DNA from: Collinsella sp.
GTDB taxonomy: Bacteria; Actinomycetota; Coriobacteriia; Coriobacteriales; Coriobacteriaceae
Direction of reading: 5' to 3'
Length of the DNA: 49,317 nt
Assembly (NCBI GenBank): GCA_019424965.1
Contig: JAHYYL010000008.1
Span: 20,650 to 69,966, forward strand
Part shown: positions 32,859 through 41,471 of the stretch, one piece after another
Numbering within the stretch: the stretch's first letter is position 1
How the letters are laid out: each line of letters opens with the position of its first letter
Notes under the pieces: model-generated
The model's input: only the letters and a program-made list of their open reading frames with translations
The model's database searches: none
What the model was told of the DNA's origin: nothing
Made by a program: the position numbers and the translations under genes

Positions 32859-32982
32859 TTTCGAGATGGAGAAATGCAAGCACTTTGGTGAAAAATGGCG
32901 AACTGCTTCTTTCTCGAGTATTACAATGAAGACCCGTAAGATGTGTATGGACAACTTCTACGGGAAGCGCAGGTAATTCAAT

Positions 32983-34644
32983 ATGACTAAGCATGTGTTT
33001 GTGACCGGCGGCGTGGTTTCGTCTTTGGGCAAGGGCATTACCGCGGCATCGCTGGGCCGTTTGCTCAAGTCGCGCGGCTACAAGGTGACGATGCAGAAGG
33101 CCGACCCGTATCTGAACGTCGACCCCGGTACCATGAGCCCGTTCCAGCACGGTGAGGTCTTTGTGACCGAGGACGGCTACGAGTCCGATCTGGACCTGGG
33201 CCACTACGAGCGTTTTATTGACGAGAACCTGACCCGCGATTCTAACTTTACGACGGGCGCCATTTACAAGAGCCTGATTGCCCGCGAGCGTCGCGGTGAC
33301 TTTTTGGGCGGTACCGTCCAGGTGATCCCGCATGTCACCAATGCTATCAAGGACAAATTCCGCCGCATTGAGGAGCAGACTGGCTCCGACGTTGTCATTA
33401 CCGAGCTGGGTGGCACGATCGGCGACATCGAGTCGCAGCCGTTCGTGGAGGCTATCCGCCAGTACCGCAAGGAGGCCGGTCCCGAGAACGTCTGCTACAT
33501 CCACGTATCGCTCGTTCCCTATATCGCCGCCGCCCACGAGGTTAAGACCAAGCCCACGCAGCACTCCGTCAAGGAGCTGCGCAGCTTTGGTATCCAGCCG
33601 GACATCATTGTGCTGCGCTCCGATCACCATATTGATGACGCTATCCGCGGCAAGATCGCGAGTTTCTGCGACGTCGACACCGACTGTGTCTTTACCAACG
33701 AGGATTGCGCGAGCATTTACGACGTGCCGCAGCTGCTCGCGGAGCAGGACTTTGACCTGCGCATTTGCGAGCGCCTTGGCCTCGATCCGCGCGAGCGCGA
33801 TATGAGCGCATGGAATGAGTTCCTGCGCAAGCAAAACCATGCCAACCATCACGCCGATAAGGTTAAGGTTGCCGTCGTGGGAAAGTACACCCAGCTTCCC
33901 GATGCATATCTGTCGGTTATCGAGGCCCTGCATCACGCGGGCGTTTTCTACGATCGTCACGTAGATGTGCAGCTGGTCGATGGTGAGAGCCTCGATGCCG
34001 AAAACGTCAATGAGGTTCTGGGCGACGCATCGGGCATCCTGGTTCCCGGCGGCTTTGGCAAGCGCGCCCTGGAGGGCAAGATCCTTGCTGCCGAGTTTGC
34101 TCGCGAGCACAAGATTCCGTATCTGGGCATTTGCCTGGGTATGCAGGTTGCCGTGTGCGAGTTCGCCCGCAACGTTGTCGGCCTTGCCGGTGCCAGCTCC
34201 TCCGAGTTTGATCCGGACGGTCCGTTTAGCGTAATCGACCTGATGAGCTCGCAGGAGGACGTGACCGAGAAGGGCGGCACCATGCGCCTGGGCGCCTATC
34301 CGTGCAAGCTCGCTGCCGATACCCTCGCGCGTGAGGCGTATGGCGAGGAGCTTGTCTACGAGCGCCACCGTCACCGTTTTGAGTTCAACAATGCCTTCCG
34401 CGATCAGCTCGAGGACGCCGGTCTTGTCATCTCGGGTCTTTCGCCTGATGAGCGTCTGGTCGAGATGGTCGAGCTGCCGCGCGATGTGCACCCGTGGTTC
34501 GTGGCCACCCAGGCTCACCCCGAGTTTAAGAGCCGCCCCACCAATCCTCAGCCGCTATTCCGAGAGTTCGTGCGTGCCTCGATTGGCCAGCATGAGGGCG
34601 TCGATCGCCTGCAGGTGACGCCCATGAATCGTTCGACGGACTAA
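32983..34644 (+). CDS. pyrG: CTP synthase
   Basis: The 553-residue enzyme makes CTP from UTP, ATP and glutamine. The N-terminal synthetase domain is clear (FVTGGVVSSLGKGITAASLG, then KADPYLNVDPGTMSPFQHGEV in adjacent motifs, ITELGGTIGDIESQPF), followed by a class I glutamine amidotransferase with the Cys of YLGICLGMQ and the His-Glu of THPEFKSRP-like AHPEFKSRP. Length is standard. xerD follows after two bases, so the two are probably co-transcribed. Confidence 0.97.
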   Translation: MTKHVFVTGGVVSSLGKGITAASLGRLLKSRGYKVTMQKADPYLNVDPGTMSPFQHGEVFVTEDGYESDLDLGHYERFIDENLTRDSNFTTGAIYKSLIARERRGDFLGGTVQVIPHVTNAIKDKFRRIEEQTGSDVVITELGGTIGDIESQPFVEAIRQYRKEAGPENVCYIHVSLVPYIAAAHEVKTKPTQHSVKELRSFGIQPDIIVLRSDHHIDDAIRGKIASFCDVDTDCVFTNEDCASIYDVPQLLAEQDFDLRICERLGLDPRERDMSAWNEFLRKQNHANHHADKVKVAVVGKYTQLPDAYLSVIEALHHAGVFYDRHVDVQLVDGESLDAENVNEVLGDASGILVPGGFGKRALEGKILAAEFAREHKIPYLGICLGMQVAVCEFARNVVGLAGASSSEFDPDGPFSVIDLMSSQEDVTEKGGTMRLGAYPCKLAADTLAREAYGEELVYERHRHRFEFNNAFRDQLEDAGLVISGLSPDERLVEMVELPRDVHPWFVATQAHPEFKSRPTNPQPLFREFVRASIGQHEGVDRLQVTPMNRSTD

Positions 34645-34646
34645 GG

Positions 34647-35588
34647 TTGCCGGCGAACCGGGAACATATCGGAGAAGCTCCTTCGCCGCTCGCTGTGGCG
34701 GCGGGGGAGTTTCTTGATTACCTTGCAGTCGAGCGGGGCTTGGCGCGTAACACGATTGCCGCCTATCGCCGAGACCTGACGACCTACTGTGCCTATCTGG
34801 AGCGGACGGGCATTGCGTCCTTTGAGGACGTGAGTCGGCGGGTCATTGAGGACTTTATCGCCGATCGGCGCGATGGGGGCTATTCCGATGCCTCGGTGGA
34901 GCGCGCGCTCGCTGCCGTCAAAGGCCTGCATGCCTTTTTGGTGCGCGATGGGGCCGTGACCCAAAATCCTACGGCGGCGTTGCGTTTGCCAAAAAAGGCC
35001 GAGCGCCTGCCGGAGTGCCTTTCGGTGGAGGATGTTTCGGCATTGCTCGACCAGGATTTTCCGGATGGTGAGATGGGTCTGCGCGATCGCGCTATCTTGG
35101 AAGTGCTGTATGGGTGCGGCCTGCGCGTGAGCGAGCTGGTGGGGCTCGATGTGAGTGATATCCATGCCGATGACGGCTTTGTGCTGGTTCGCGGCAAGGG
35201 CTCCAAGGAGCGTCTGGTCCCTTTGGTGGGAAGCGCGGCGCGTGCCCTGACGCACTATAAATGTGATGGGCGCCGACTTCTGGCGGCTCATGCTCGTGGG
35301 ACAGAGACGCCGGCGGTCTTTTTAAACAAGAACGGCGGGCGTCTGTCGCGTCAGGGTGTTCACGTCATATGCGAGCGCTACGGACGCCAGGTGGGGTTGG
35401 TGGGACTCCATCCGCACACGTTGCGCCATTCCTTTGCCACCCATATGCTCGCGGGCGGCGCGGACCTTCGCGTGCTGCAGGAGATCTTGGGACACGCCGA
35501 TATATCGACGACGCAGGTCTACACGCATGTCGATCGTACGCAGCTGACTGAGGTTTACCTGGCGGCCCACCCGCTGGCACATCGCTAA
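34647..35588 (+). CDS. xerD: Tyrosine recombinase XerD
   Basis: The 313-residue recombinase resolves chromosome dimers at dif together with XerC. The SAM-like N-terminal domain (EFLDYLAVERGLARNTIAAYRRDL) precedes the catalytic domain with all active residues: R160 (CGLRVSEL), K187 (GKGSKER), H257 and R260 (HPHTLRHSF), H283 (LGHADISTTQ) and nucleophile Y292. The start is uncertain: no ATG exists near the beginning, and the TTG at 34647, two bases after pyrG, is the longest option; a GTG about 48 bases later would also keep the domain. Confidence 0.92.
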   Translation: MPANREHIGEAPSPLAVAAGEFLDYLAVERGLARNTIAAYRRDLTTYCAYLERTGIASFEDVSRRVIEDFIADRRDGGYSDASVERALAAVKGLHAFLVRDGAVTQNPTAALRLPKKAERLPECLSVEDVSALLDQDFPDGEMGLRDRAILEVLYGCGLRVSELVGLDVSDIHADDGFVLVRGKGSKERLVPLVGSAARALTHYKCDGRRLLAAHARGTETPAVFLNKNGGRLSRQGVHVICERYGRQVGLVGLHPHTLRHSFATHMLAGGADLRVLQEILGHADISTTQVYTHVDRTQLTEVYLAAHPLAHR

Positions 35589-35621
35589 TACGCTGCTGAG
35601 CTGCGATTACATGCTATCCGA

Positions 35622-35683
35622 GGACGGACCCCCGATTGCTGGAACGTGCTGTTGCGCACGTTTTGGCAATCGGGGGTCCGTCC
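35622..35683. repeat. Long nested palindrome after xerD
   Basis: Perfect 18-bp arms (GGACGGACCCCCGATTGC at 35622-35639, partner 35666-35683) flank AACGTGC-TGTTGC-GCACGTT (35643-35662). It lies 34 bases after the xerD stop and is followed by CATTTTG, so it could terminate pyrG-xerD. Confidence 0.8.
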
Positions 35684-35811
35684 CATTTTGCGCCACCGGC
35701 CAATGGCGCGGCGGGGTGCACATGCCGCGCGTGGGAGAGTTTGGGGGCGATGTGAACGGGATGTAAAGGGACGTAAAAATCGCCTCAAGGTCAACTTGAA
35801 GGTTGAGGTTG

Positions 35812-35845
35812 AAAGGCGGGGTGCTACAGGTGGCATCCCGCCTTT
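35812..35845 (+). terminator. Terminator-like hairpin upstream of mraZ
   Basis: AAAGGCGGGGTGC (35812-35824) pairs with GCATCCCGCCTTT (35833-35845), one G-U, loop of eight. The 3' arm ends in TTT. No gene ends nearby, so it may close an unannotated short transcript. Confidence 0.55.
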
Positions 35846-35850
35846 GCGTT

Positions 35851-35885
35851 AAACACAACATATTGTGTTTTCGAACATATGCTCG
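35851..35885. promoter_or_regulatory. Operator-like palindrome and LexA-box-like site
   Basis: AAACACAA-CATA-TTGTGTTT (35851-35870) is a perfect 8-bp-arm palindrome. Immediately after it, CGAACATATGCTCG (35872-35885) differs by one base from the Gram-positive SOS box pattern CGAAC-N4-GTTCG. Both lie about 70-100 bases upstream of the mraZ -35 element. Confidence 0.4.
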
Positions 35886-35918
35886 GGGGTGGCGCCCAAT
35901 AGTTAGGGGGTGGAGTGG

Positions 35919-35981
35919 TGGGGTAGGGTGGGGGAAGGGGTGGGGAAAGGTGTTGAAAAATGGGGCAGTTCCCCATATTAT
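35919..35981 (+). promoter_or_regulatory. mraZ promoter with TGGGG repeats
   Basis: TTGAAA (35953-35958), 17-bp spacer and TATTAT (35976-35981) form a good vegetative promoter. The spacer contains ATGGGG-CAGTT-CCCCAT. Upstream, TGGGG occurs at 35919, 35929 and 35941, and again in the spacer at 35961; MraZ of other bacteria binds TGGGN repeats spaced 10 bp, so autoregulation is likely. Runs of G from 35920 to 35945 also fit a quadruplex. Confidence 0.65.
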
Positions 35982-36049
35982 TAATGACGTCGACAGGCGG
36001 GGTGGTTCCCCGCGTACGTGCCATCTGAGTAACCGAGGGGAGGGCGCAC

Positions 36050-36484
36050 ATGGGAATGACTGGTGCATACGAGCGCAATCTCGATGCAAAAGGTCGTCTG
36101 TCCCTGCCTGCACCCCTTCGCGAGGAACTTGGAGAGCACGTTCGCGTGTTCAAAGCCCTGGATGTCGATGCTCTGTACGTGTTCTCTGCCGAGGCCTTCG
36201 ATAAGTGGGTCGAAGGACTCTTCGCGGGTCGTGAGGGCCACGAGGGTTTTAACCCGCGTGACATCAACGACCAGAAGCTCATGAGGGCGATCAACAAGCG
36301 CACCACGTCGATGGATGTGGACAGCGCCGGTCGTATCGGTCTTTCTGAGTCTCTCCGCAAGCAGGCGAACCTTGACCGCGAGGTCACGGTTGTGGGCAAC
36401 TACGACCACCTTGAGGTTTGGGACCGCGCCGCGGCCGATGAGGACGATGACGACGAGGCTCTGCTTGACCTCTTCTTCTCGTAA
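36050..36484 (+). CDS. mraZ: Transcriptional regulator MraZ
   Basis: This 144-residue AbrB-like swapped-hairpin protein opens the dcw cluster and represses it in the species studied. Both DxxGR repeats are visible: NLDAKGRLSLPAPLREEL (about residues 10-27) and DVDSAGRIGLSESLRKQA. The ATG at 36050 follows GAGGGGAGGG; a second ATG six bases later is possible. The acidic tail (DEDDDDEALLDLFF) is typical of actinobacterial members. TGGGG repeats upstream are candidate binding sites. Confidence 0.95.
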   Translation: MGMTGAYERNLDAKGRLSLPAPLREELGEHVRVFKALDVDALYVFSAEAFDKWVEGLFAGREGHEGFNPRDINDQKLMRAINKRTTSMDVDSAGRIGLSESLRKQANLDREVTVVGNYDHLEVWDRAAADEDDDDEALLDLFFS

Positions 36485-36504
36485 GGGCAAGGCACGAGTA
36501 ACGG

Positions 36505-37470
36505 ATGGAGCGTGGGATCTTGACACAAGAATATCGGCATGAACCTGTCATGCTCGGCGAAGTGCTTGAGTCGCTGCAGCTCAAGAGCGGCTCCGTTGTC
36601 TGCGATTGCACCCTTGGCGGTGCCGGTCATTCGGTAAAGATGGCCGCGCAGGTGGGGGAGACGGGCCTTTTGCTCGGCGTCGATCAGGACGACATGGCCC
36701 TCGAGGCCGCTGGCGCCCGTCTGGACCGCGAGGTTCCCGGCGTCCCGCACCAGCTGCTGAAGGGCAACTTCGGCGACTTGGACGAGCTGCTTTGCTCGGC
36801 CGAGGTGCCCGGGGTCGATGGCTTCCTGTTTGACTTGGGCGTTTCGTCACCGCAACTCGATATCCCTGGCAGGGGCTTTTCGTATAACGAAGATGCCCCA
36901 TTGGACATGCGGATGGATCCGGGTAACAACACCCTAAACGCAGCTGAGGTCATCAACACCTATAACGAACACGACCTCGCCCGGATTCTACGCGTCTATG
37001 GCGAAGAGAAGTTCGCCTCGCAGATTGCGCGCGAGATCGTGCGCCGTCGCGAGCAAGAACCGATCGAAACCACCGGTCAATTTGTCGAGATCATCAAGGC
37101 TGGCATTCCGGCTGCCGCTCGTCGGCATGGTGGACACCCGGCCAAGAAGAGCTTCCAGGCCATTCGCATCGAGGTCAACCACGAGCTCGATGTGCTCGAG
37201 AGGGGGCTTGACGCCGCCACCAGGTGGCTCAACCCGGGCGGACGCATCTGCGTCATCTCGTATCACTCGCTCGAGGACCGTATCGTAAAGAACCACTTTA
37301 AGGAGATGAGCCAGGGGTGCACGTGTCCGCCGGAGATTCCGGTGTGCGTGTGCGGCAACGTGCCGATACTCAAGGTCATCACCCGCAAACCCTTGGTTGC
37401 CCAACCCGATGAGGTCGCGCGCAACCCTCGGGCGAGATCAGCCAAAATCCGCGTGGCGCAGCGCCTGTAG
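36505..37470 (+). CDS. rsmH: 16S rRNA (cytosine-1402-N4)-methyltransferase
   Basis: SAM-dependent methylation of 16S rRNA C1402. Family blocks in the 321-residue protein are HEPVMLGEVLESL, CTLGGAGHS, LFDLGVSSPQLDIPGRGFSY (two joined motifs), DMRMDP, RRHGGHPAKKSFQAIRIEVNHEL and ISYHSLEDRIVKNHF. The ATG at 36505 lacks a ribosome binding site; a TTG at 36520 (starting TQEYRHEP) follows GGAG by nine bases and is a good alternative. It follows mraZ by 20 bases. Confidence 0.95.
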   Translation: MERGILTQEYRHEPVMLGEVLESLQLKSGSVVCDCTLGGAGHSVKMAAQVGETGLLLGVDQDDMALEAAGARLDREVPGVPHQLLKGNFGDLDELLCSAEVPGVDGFLFDLGVSSPQLDIPGRGFSYNEDAPLDMRMDPGNNTLNAAEVINTYNEHDLARILRVYGEEKFASQIAREIVRRREQEPIETTGQFVEIIKAGIPAAARRHGGHPAKKSFQAIRIEVNHELDVLERGLDAATRWLNPGGRICVISYHSLEDRIVKNHFKEMSQGCTCPPEIPVCVCGNVPILKVITRKPLVAQPDEVARNPRARSAKIRVAQRL

Positions 37471-37560
37471 GCGCGACCGCGCGAAATTGGACCTCCCGCT
37501 CGCACCATAAACGAAGCTTAAACACACTACCAACGTACTCGGGATGGGAGGCGGCATATC

Positions 37561-38031
37561 ATGGGCTATAACACCTCAAACGCAGCACTCGCCTATGATA
37601 TGAACGCCATGCCCGCCTACCGCGAGGCACCGCAGGCGCCCGTTGCCCCTCGTGAGCAACGCGCGCCGCGTTTTGATGTCTACACGGGCGCGGGCCGTCA
37701 GGCAAACCAGGCGGTAAGCCCGGTTTTCATGAGCGTTCTTAAAACGGTTTGCATCATTGCGGCTGTCTTCATGACGATCGGTGTCGCGCGCGTGGCGCTT
37801 GCCGGTGTTACGGCCCAGGTGCTTAACGGCAACGCAGAGCTTACCAACACGCTCGAGAAGGCGACCGACGAGAGTTCTAACCTTGAGGTCATGCATTCGG
37901 TCTATGGTGCCGACACGCGTATTCGCGATCTTGCGGGCGCCTATGGCATGGTGGAGCCCAGCGAGAGCGTTACGCTTGACTTTTCGCAGGATGCAGCCGC
38001 GGGCGCTAGCTCGACTGCGGCCGCTCAGTAA
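37561..38031 (+). CDS. ftsL: FtsL-like divisome membrane protein
   Basis: The 156-residue protein has a 55-residue cytoplasmic Ala/Pro/Arg-rich segment, one membrane helix (about 56-82) and an extracytoplasmic part with a short heptad-like stretch (LNGNAELTNTLEKATDESSNLE), then an Ala/Ser-rich end. Position between rsmH and the PBP gene is where ftsL always lies, and topology fits, but sequence similarity in this family is low. It would form the FtsL-FtsB-FtsQ complex activating FtsW-PBP. GGGAGGCGG precedes the ATG. Confidence 0.72.
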   Translation: MGYNTSNAALAYDMNAMPAYREAPQAPVAPREQRAPRFDVYTGAGRQANQAVSPVFMSVLKTVCIIAAVFMTIGVARVALAGVTAQVLNGNAELTNTLEKATDESSNLEVMHSVYGADTRIRDLAGAYGMVEPSESVTLDFSQDAAAGASSTAAAQ

Positions 38032-38049
38032 ATAAGACGGTAGCTGAGT

Positions 38050-39915
38050 ATGACAAATGACTATCGCCGCGGTTCCGACGGGGACCACGGGTCTGGACGT
38101 CCCTCCTCGCGGGGACGTTCTGGTTATCAAGGAACGGGTCGGCCATCTTACAACGCGGCGCCGTCCTATGGCAACGACCCTGCGTCGCGTCTTCGTGGTT
38201 CGGGCGGACCTCGGGTGCGCAATACGGGCGCGCGCAAGGGGTCGTCGTCTGAATGGGTTACGGGAACGCCGCTGCCTCGCCGCGATGTCGTTATGGGCTG
38301 TATCGGGGTTGGCCTTGCCGCGGGCGTCTTCCGTCTTGCCGAATACCAGATCGTGAATGCTGACAAGCTGCGCGAGCGCGCGGACGCGCGTCGTCTGCTT
38401 TCACAGACGCTCTATGCCAAACGTGGCACTATCTACGACCGCAACGGCAACGTGCTGACGTCGTCAGTCGAATGCCGCAATGTCGCCGTGAACCCTCAGC
38501 TTGTCGAGGACGTCGACAAGACGGTCTCGGCGCTGGTCAAGGCCACCGGTATCGATAAAAAGACCTGTCGCAAGCTGGTACTGTCTGATGGTTCCTGGGT
38601 GTATATCAAGCGCCAGGTCGACGAGGATGACGCTGCCGCCCTGGAAAAGAAGAATCTACCCGGCGTGCTCTTTGAGCAGGCGATGAAGCGGGTTTACCCG
38701 TATGGAAACCTGGCTTCTCAGGTGCTGGGCGTCGTGAACGTGGACAACGCTGGCCTGACTGGACTCGAAAAACAATACGATGAGCTTCTGACCGGAACGA
38801 ATGGCTCTCTTGTGCGCGAGCGCGCAAGAGATGGCGGCTACATCGCGGGCGGTGCCTATAAAAAGGTTGCCGCGATTGATGGCGTGGATATCGTGACGAC
38901 GATCGACGTCAACATTCAGCGCGCCGCGGAAGATGCCTTGGCCGAGGCGGTCGAGAAGACGAAGGCCAAAAACGGGTCGGCCCTGGTGACCGACCCGACG
39001 ACTGGAGAGATCCTGGCCGCCTGCTCGTATCCGACCTACGACCAGACCAATTTGGAAAACGCCAAGACCGAGGACATGAACCTTCGTCTGGTGACGGATG
39101 CCTACGAGCCCGGCTCGGTCTTTAAGACGCTGGTTGCGGGCGCCGGATTTGATTTGGGCGTTGTGCGCCCGAGCACATCGTTTGAGGTTCCCGCGAGTAT
39201 CAAGGTGGGCGACGATACCGTTACCGATGCCGACAAGCGTGACTACACCATGACAATGGACGTACGCGAGATGATGCGCCGTTCGTCCAATGTCGGTTTT
39301 GTCCTGGTGGGGCGCAAGATCGGTGCCGATGATTTTGCCACCTATGTGGACAAGTGGGGCATCGGTCACAGCTCGGGTGTCGATTTTCCGGGCGAGAGCC
39401 TGGGCATCGTCAAGGAGCGTGACCAGTATGACGGCGCCACGCTGGGCTCGATGAGCTTTGGACAGGCGCTGTCTGTCTCGCCGATTGAGATCGCACGTGC
39501 CGTGGGCGGCATCGCCAACGGCGGCGTGATGATGACTCCGCACTTCTATAAGTCCAGCAAAGGCGACGAGAAGGACTGGGGCGAAGGCGAGCGCGCGATT
39601 TCGGAGGACGCCGCATCCCAGGTGACATCGTGCATGCAGACGGTCGTGTCCGAAGGCACGGGCGTTGGCGGTGCGGTCGATGGCTATGACGTGGCGGGCA
39701 AGACCGGTACGGCCGAGCGTGCTGACGAGAACGGCGGTTACCTCAAGGAGAACTACATGTCGTCCTTTATGGGCTTTGCACCGGCGCAATCGCCCAAGGT
39801 GCTGTGCTATATCACACTCGACGGAACGCCGAGCGGCTCAGATGCCGCTGCGGTTCCGTTCCAGTTCATTATGGCCAACGCGCTCGACGTGCTGGGTATC
39901 CCGCACACGAAGTAG
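38050..39915 (+). CDS. ftsI: Division-specific transpeptidase (FtsI/PBP2 class B)
   Basis: Cross-links septal peptidoglycan with FtsW. The 621-residue protein has an unusually long, Gly/Arg/Ser-rich cytoplasmic segment (1-79), one membrane helix (80-98), the class B pedestal (RGTIYDRNGNVL, NLASQVLG) and a transpeptidase domain with nucleophile Ser 356 (PGSVFKTL), SxN at 412-414 (SSN) and KTGTAE at 551-556. No PASTA domain is seen. It follows ftsL by 18 bases. murE, usually next, is absent here. Confidence 0.93.
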   Translation: MTNDYRRGSDGDHGSGRPSSRGRSGYQGTGRPSYNAAPSYGNDPASRLRGSGGPRVRNTGARKGSSSEWVTGTPLPRRDVVMGCIGVGLAAGVFRLAEYQIVNADKLRERADARRLLSQTLYAKRGTIYDRNGNVLTSSVECRNVAVNPQLVEDVDKTVSALVKATGIDKKTCRKLVLSDGSWVYIKRQVDEDDAAALEKKNLPGVLFEQAMKRVYPYGNLASQVLGVVNVDNAGLTGLEKQYDELLTGTNGSLVRERARDGGYIAGGAYKKVAAIDGVDIVTTIDVNIQRAAEDALAEAVEKTKAKNGSALVTDPTTGEILAACSYPTYDQTNLENAKTEDMNLRLVTDAYEPGSVFKTLVAGAGFDLGVVRPSTSFEVPASIKVGDDTVTDADKRDYTMTMDVREMMRRSSNVGFVLVGRKIGADDFATYVDKWGIGHSSGVDFPGESLGIVKERDQYDGATLGSMSFGQALSVSPIEIARAVGGIANGGVMMTPHFYKSSKGDEKDWGEGERAISEDAASQVTSCMQTVVSEGTGVGGAVDGYDVAGKTGTAERADENGGYLKENYMSSFMGFAPAQSPKVLCYITLDGTPSGSDAAAVPFQFIMANALDVLGIPHTK

Positions 39916-40043
39916 GGGGTTACAATCTTTGGGGCGTGGTTTGTTGTCCCATATGAGGGGTGTTCACATGCCCTGCACCACGCATGCGCGGCGCTGGGAT
40001 ACAATACGCCGATAGCATTATTTAGGTTTACAGGGGAGCTGCA

Positions 40044-41468
40044 ATGATAGAGATCGCCGTCAACAACCTCGCGGCCGCAACAGGGGCCCGAACCGTGACG
40101 GGAGAAGCCGATCGGGTATGCCGCGGGTGCGTTATCGACTCGCGCCAGGTCGAGGAAGGGACGATTTTCGTCGCCTTTCCCGGTGAAAACGTCGACGGCA
40201 ATGATTTTGCTTCCCGTGCCGTCCAGTCGGGTGCCGGCGCCGTCGTGATGACGCGTGAGCCCGAGGCCGAGCTGGTCTCGCTGGCGCAGGACAAGGGCTG
40301 TGCCATCTTGCTGACCGATGATCCCGAGGAGTTTCTGCTGCGTTTGGCGCATGCGTATCGCCTGGAGCTTGGCTGCCTGGTCGTTGGCATTACCGGTTCC
40401 ATCGGCAAGACGACGACCAAGGACGTGCTCGCCGCTGTGCTCGCCAAGCGCTATCGCGTCTGGGCCACCAAGGGCAATTTCAATAACCTGATCGGCATGC
40501 CGCTCACGGTGCTTTCCGCTCCGGCCGATACCGAGGTCCTGGTGCTCGAGATGGGCATGAACCATTTCCACGAGATCGAGCGCCTGTCCCAGTCCGCCAA
40601 TCCCAACCTTGCCATCGTGAGCAAGATCGGCACCTCTCATATCGGCATTTTGGGCAGCCGCGAGAACATCGCCCGCGCTAAGGCCGAGATTGTACAGGGC
40701 ATGTGCGCCGCCGGCGACTATTTGCCGCTGCTGGTTTTGGGCGGCGAGGACGATTTTACGCCGTTTATTCGCGATACGTTCGCCCAGCCTGCTGGTATCG
40801 ACGTTATGCTGGCCGGCGTCTCGGACGATGATGAGGTCCGTGCCCGCGACATTCGCGTTGATGACGAGGGCCGTCCGGTCTTTACGCTCGATTTTGGCCA
40901 GGGCGAGACAATCGATACCATGCTTGCCATCCCCGGCGTGCAGTCCGTTCCTAATGTCGTTAAGGCCGCCGCGGTTGCCTATCGCCTGGGCGTGACGCCC
41001 GAGCAGATCGATGCTGCCTTTAGGGGCCTCACGATCACCGGGCACCGCCAGGAGATCAAGCGCGCCAAGAGCGGTGCACGCATCATCGACGATTCCTATA
41101 ACGCCAGCGCCGAATCGATGGCAGCCGGTCTCGATCTGCTGTGCTCGCTTTCGTGCACGGGGTCTCGCATGGCGATCCTGGGCGAGATGGGCGAGATGGG
41201 CGATGAGGCTCCTCGCATGCATGAGCTCGTGGGCGCTTATGCCGCCGCCAAGAAGCTCGACATGCTGGCGTGCGTGGGTGGTGAGCTGGCCCAGCTTATG
41301 GCCGATGCCGCACGCATGATGGGCATGGACGAGGACCGCATCCAGGTGTTCTCCGATTATCAGCAGGTGCTCGACCGCATGGGCGGCGCGCTTGAAAAAC
41401 ATGATGTTGTACTGGTCAAGGGTTCCCGCTTTGTTGAGCTCGACCGCTTTGTGGAAGGTGTGTGCTAG
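40044..41468 (+). CDS. murF: UDP-N-acetylmuramoyl-tripeptide--D-alanyl-D-alanine ligase
   Basis: Adds D-Ala-D-Ala to the cytoplasmic peptidoglycan precursor using ATP. The 474-residue protein shows RQVEEGTIFVAFPGENVDG in the N-terminal uridine domain, the P-loop GSIGKTTTKD near residue 120, the conserved KGNFNNLIGMP, EMGMNHFHEI and the C-terminal DDSYNASAESM and GEMGEMG. The cluster gap before it (128 bases, with TACAAT at about 40003) may contain its own promoter. mraY follows after three bases. Confidence 0.95.
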   Translation: MIEIAVNNLAAATGARTVTGEADRVCRGCVIDSRQVEEGTIFVAFPGENVDGNDFASRAVQSGAGAVVMTREPEAELVSLAQDKGCAILLTDDPEEFLLRLAHAYRLELGCLVVGITGSIGKTTTKDVLAAVLAKRYRVWATKGNFNNLIGMPLTVLSAPADTEVLVLEMGMNHFHEIERLSQSANPNLAIVSKIGTSHIGILGSRENIARAKAEIVQGMCAAGDYLPLLVLGGEDDFTPFIRDTFAQPAGIDVMLAGVSDDDEVRARDIRVDDEGRPVFTLDFGQGETIDTMLAIPGVQSVPNVVKAAAVAYRLGVTPEQIDAAFRGLTITGHRQEIKRAKSGARIIDDSYNASAESMAAGLDLLCSLSCTGSRMAILGEMGEMGDEAPRMHELVGAYAAAKKLDMLACVGGELAQLMADAARMMGMDEDRIQVFSDYQQVLDRMGGALEKHDVVLVKGSRFVELDRFVEGVC

Positions 41469-41471
41469 CCC

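Larger units (their letters stand above)
35589..36049. other. Structured intergenic region between xerD and mraZ
   Basis: The 461 bases contain the palindrome at 35622-35683, several GC hairpins (GCGCCA...TGGCGC at 35690-35709; alternative GCGCGGC...GCCGCGC at 35706-35730), a 13-bp terminator-like hairpin at 35812-35845, a 20-bp operator-like palindrome (35851-35870), a LexA-box-like sequence (35872-35885), a G-run region and the mraZ promoter. No credible ORF; a small RNA ending at 35845 is conceivable. Confidence 0.6.

Noticed and set aside
32455..34518. Minus-strand open frame of 687 codons opposite pyrG
   Set aside because: Antisense shadow of pyrG, no recognisable domain.
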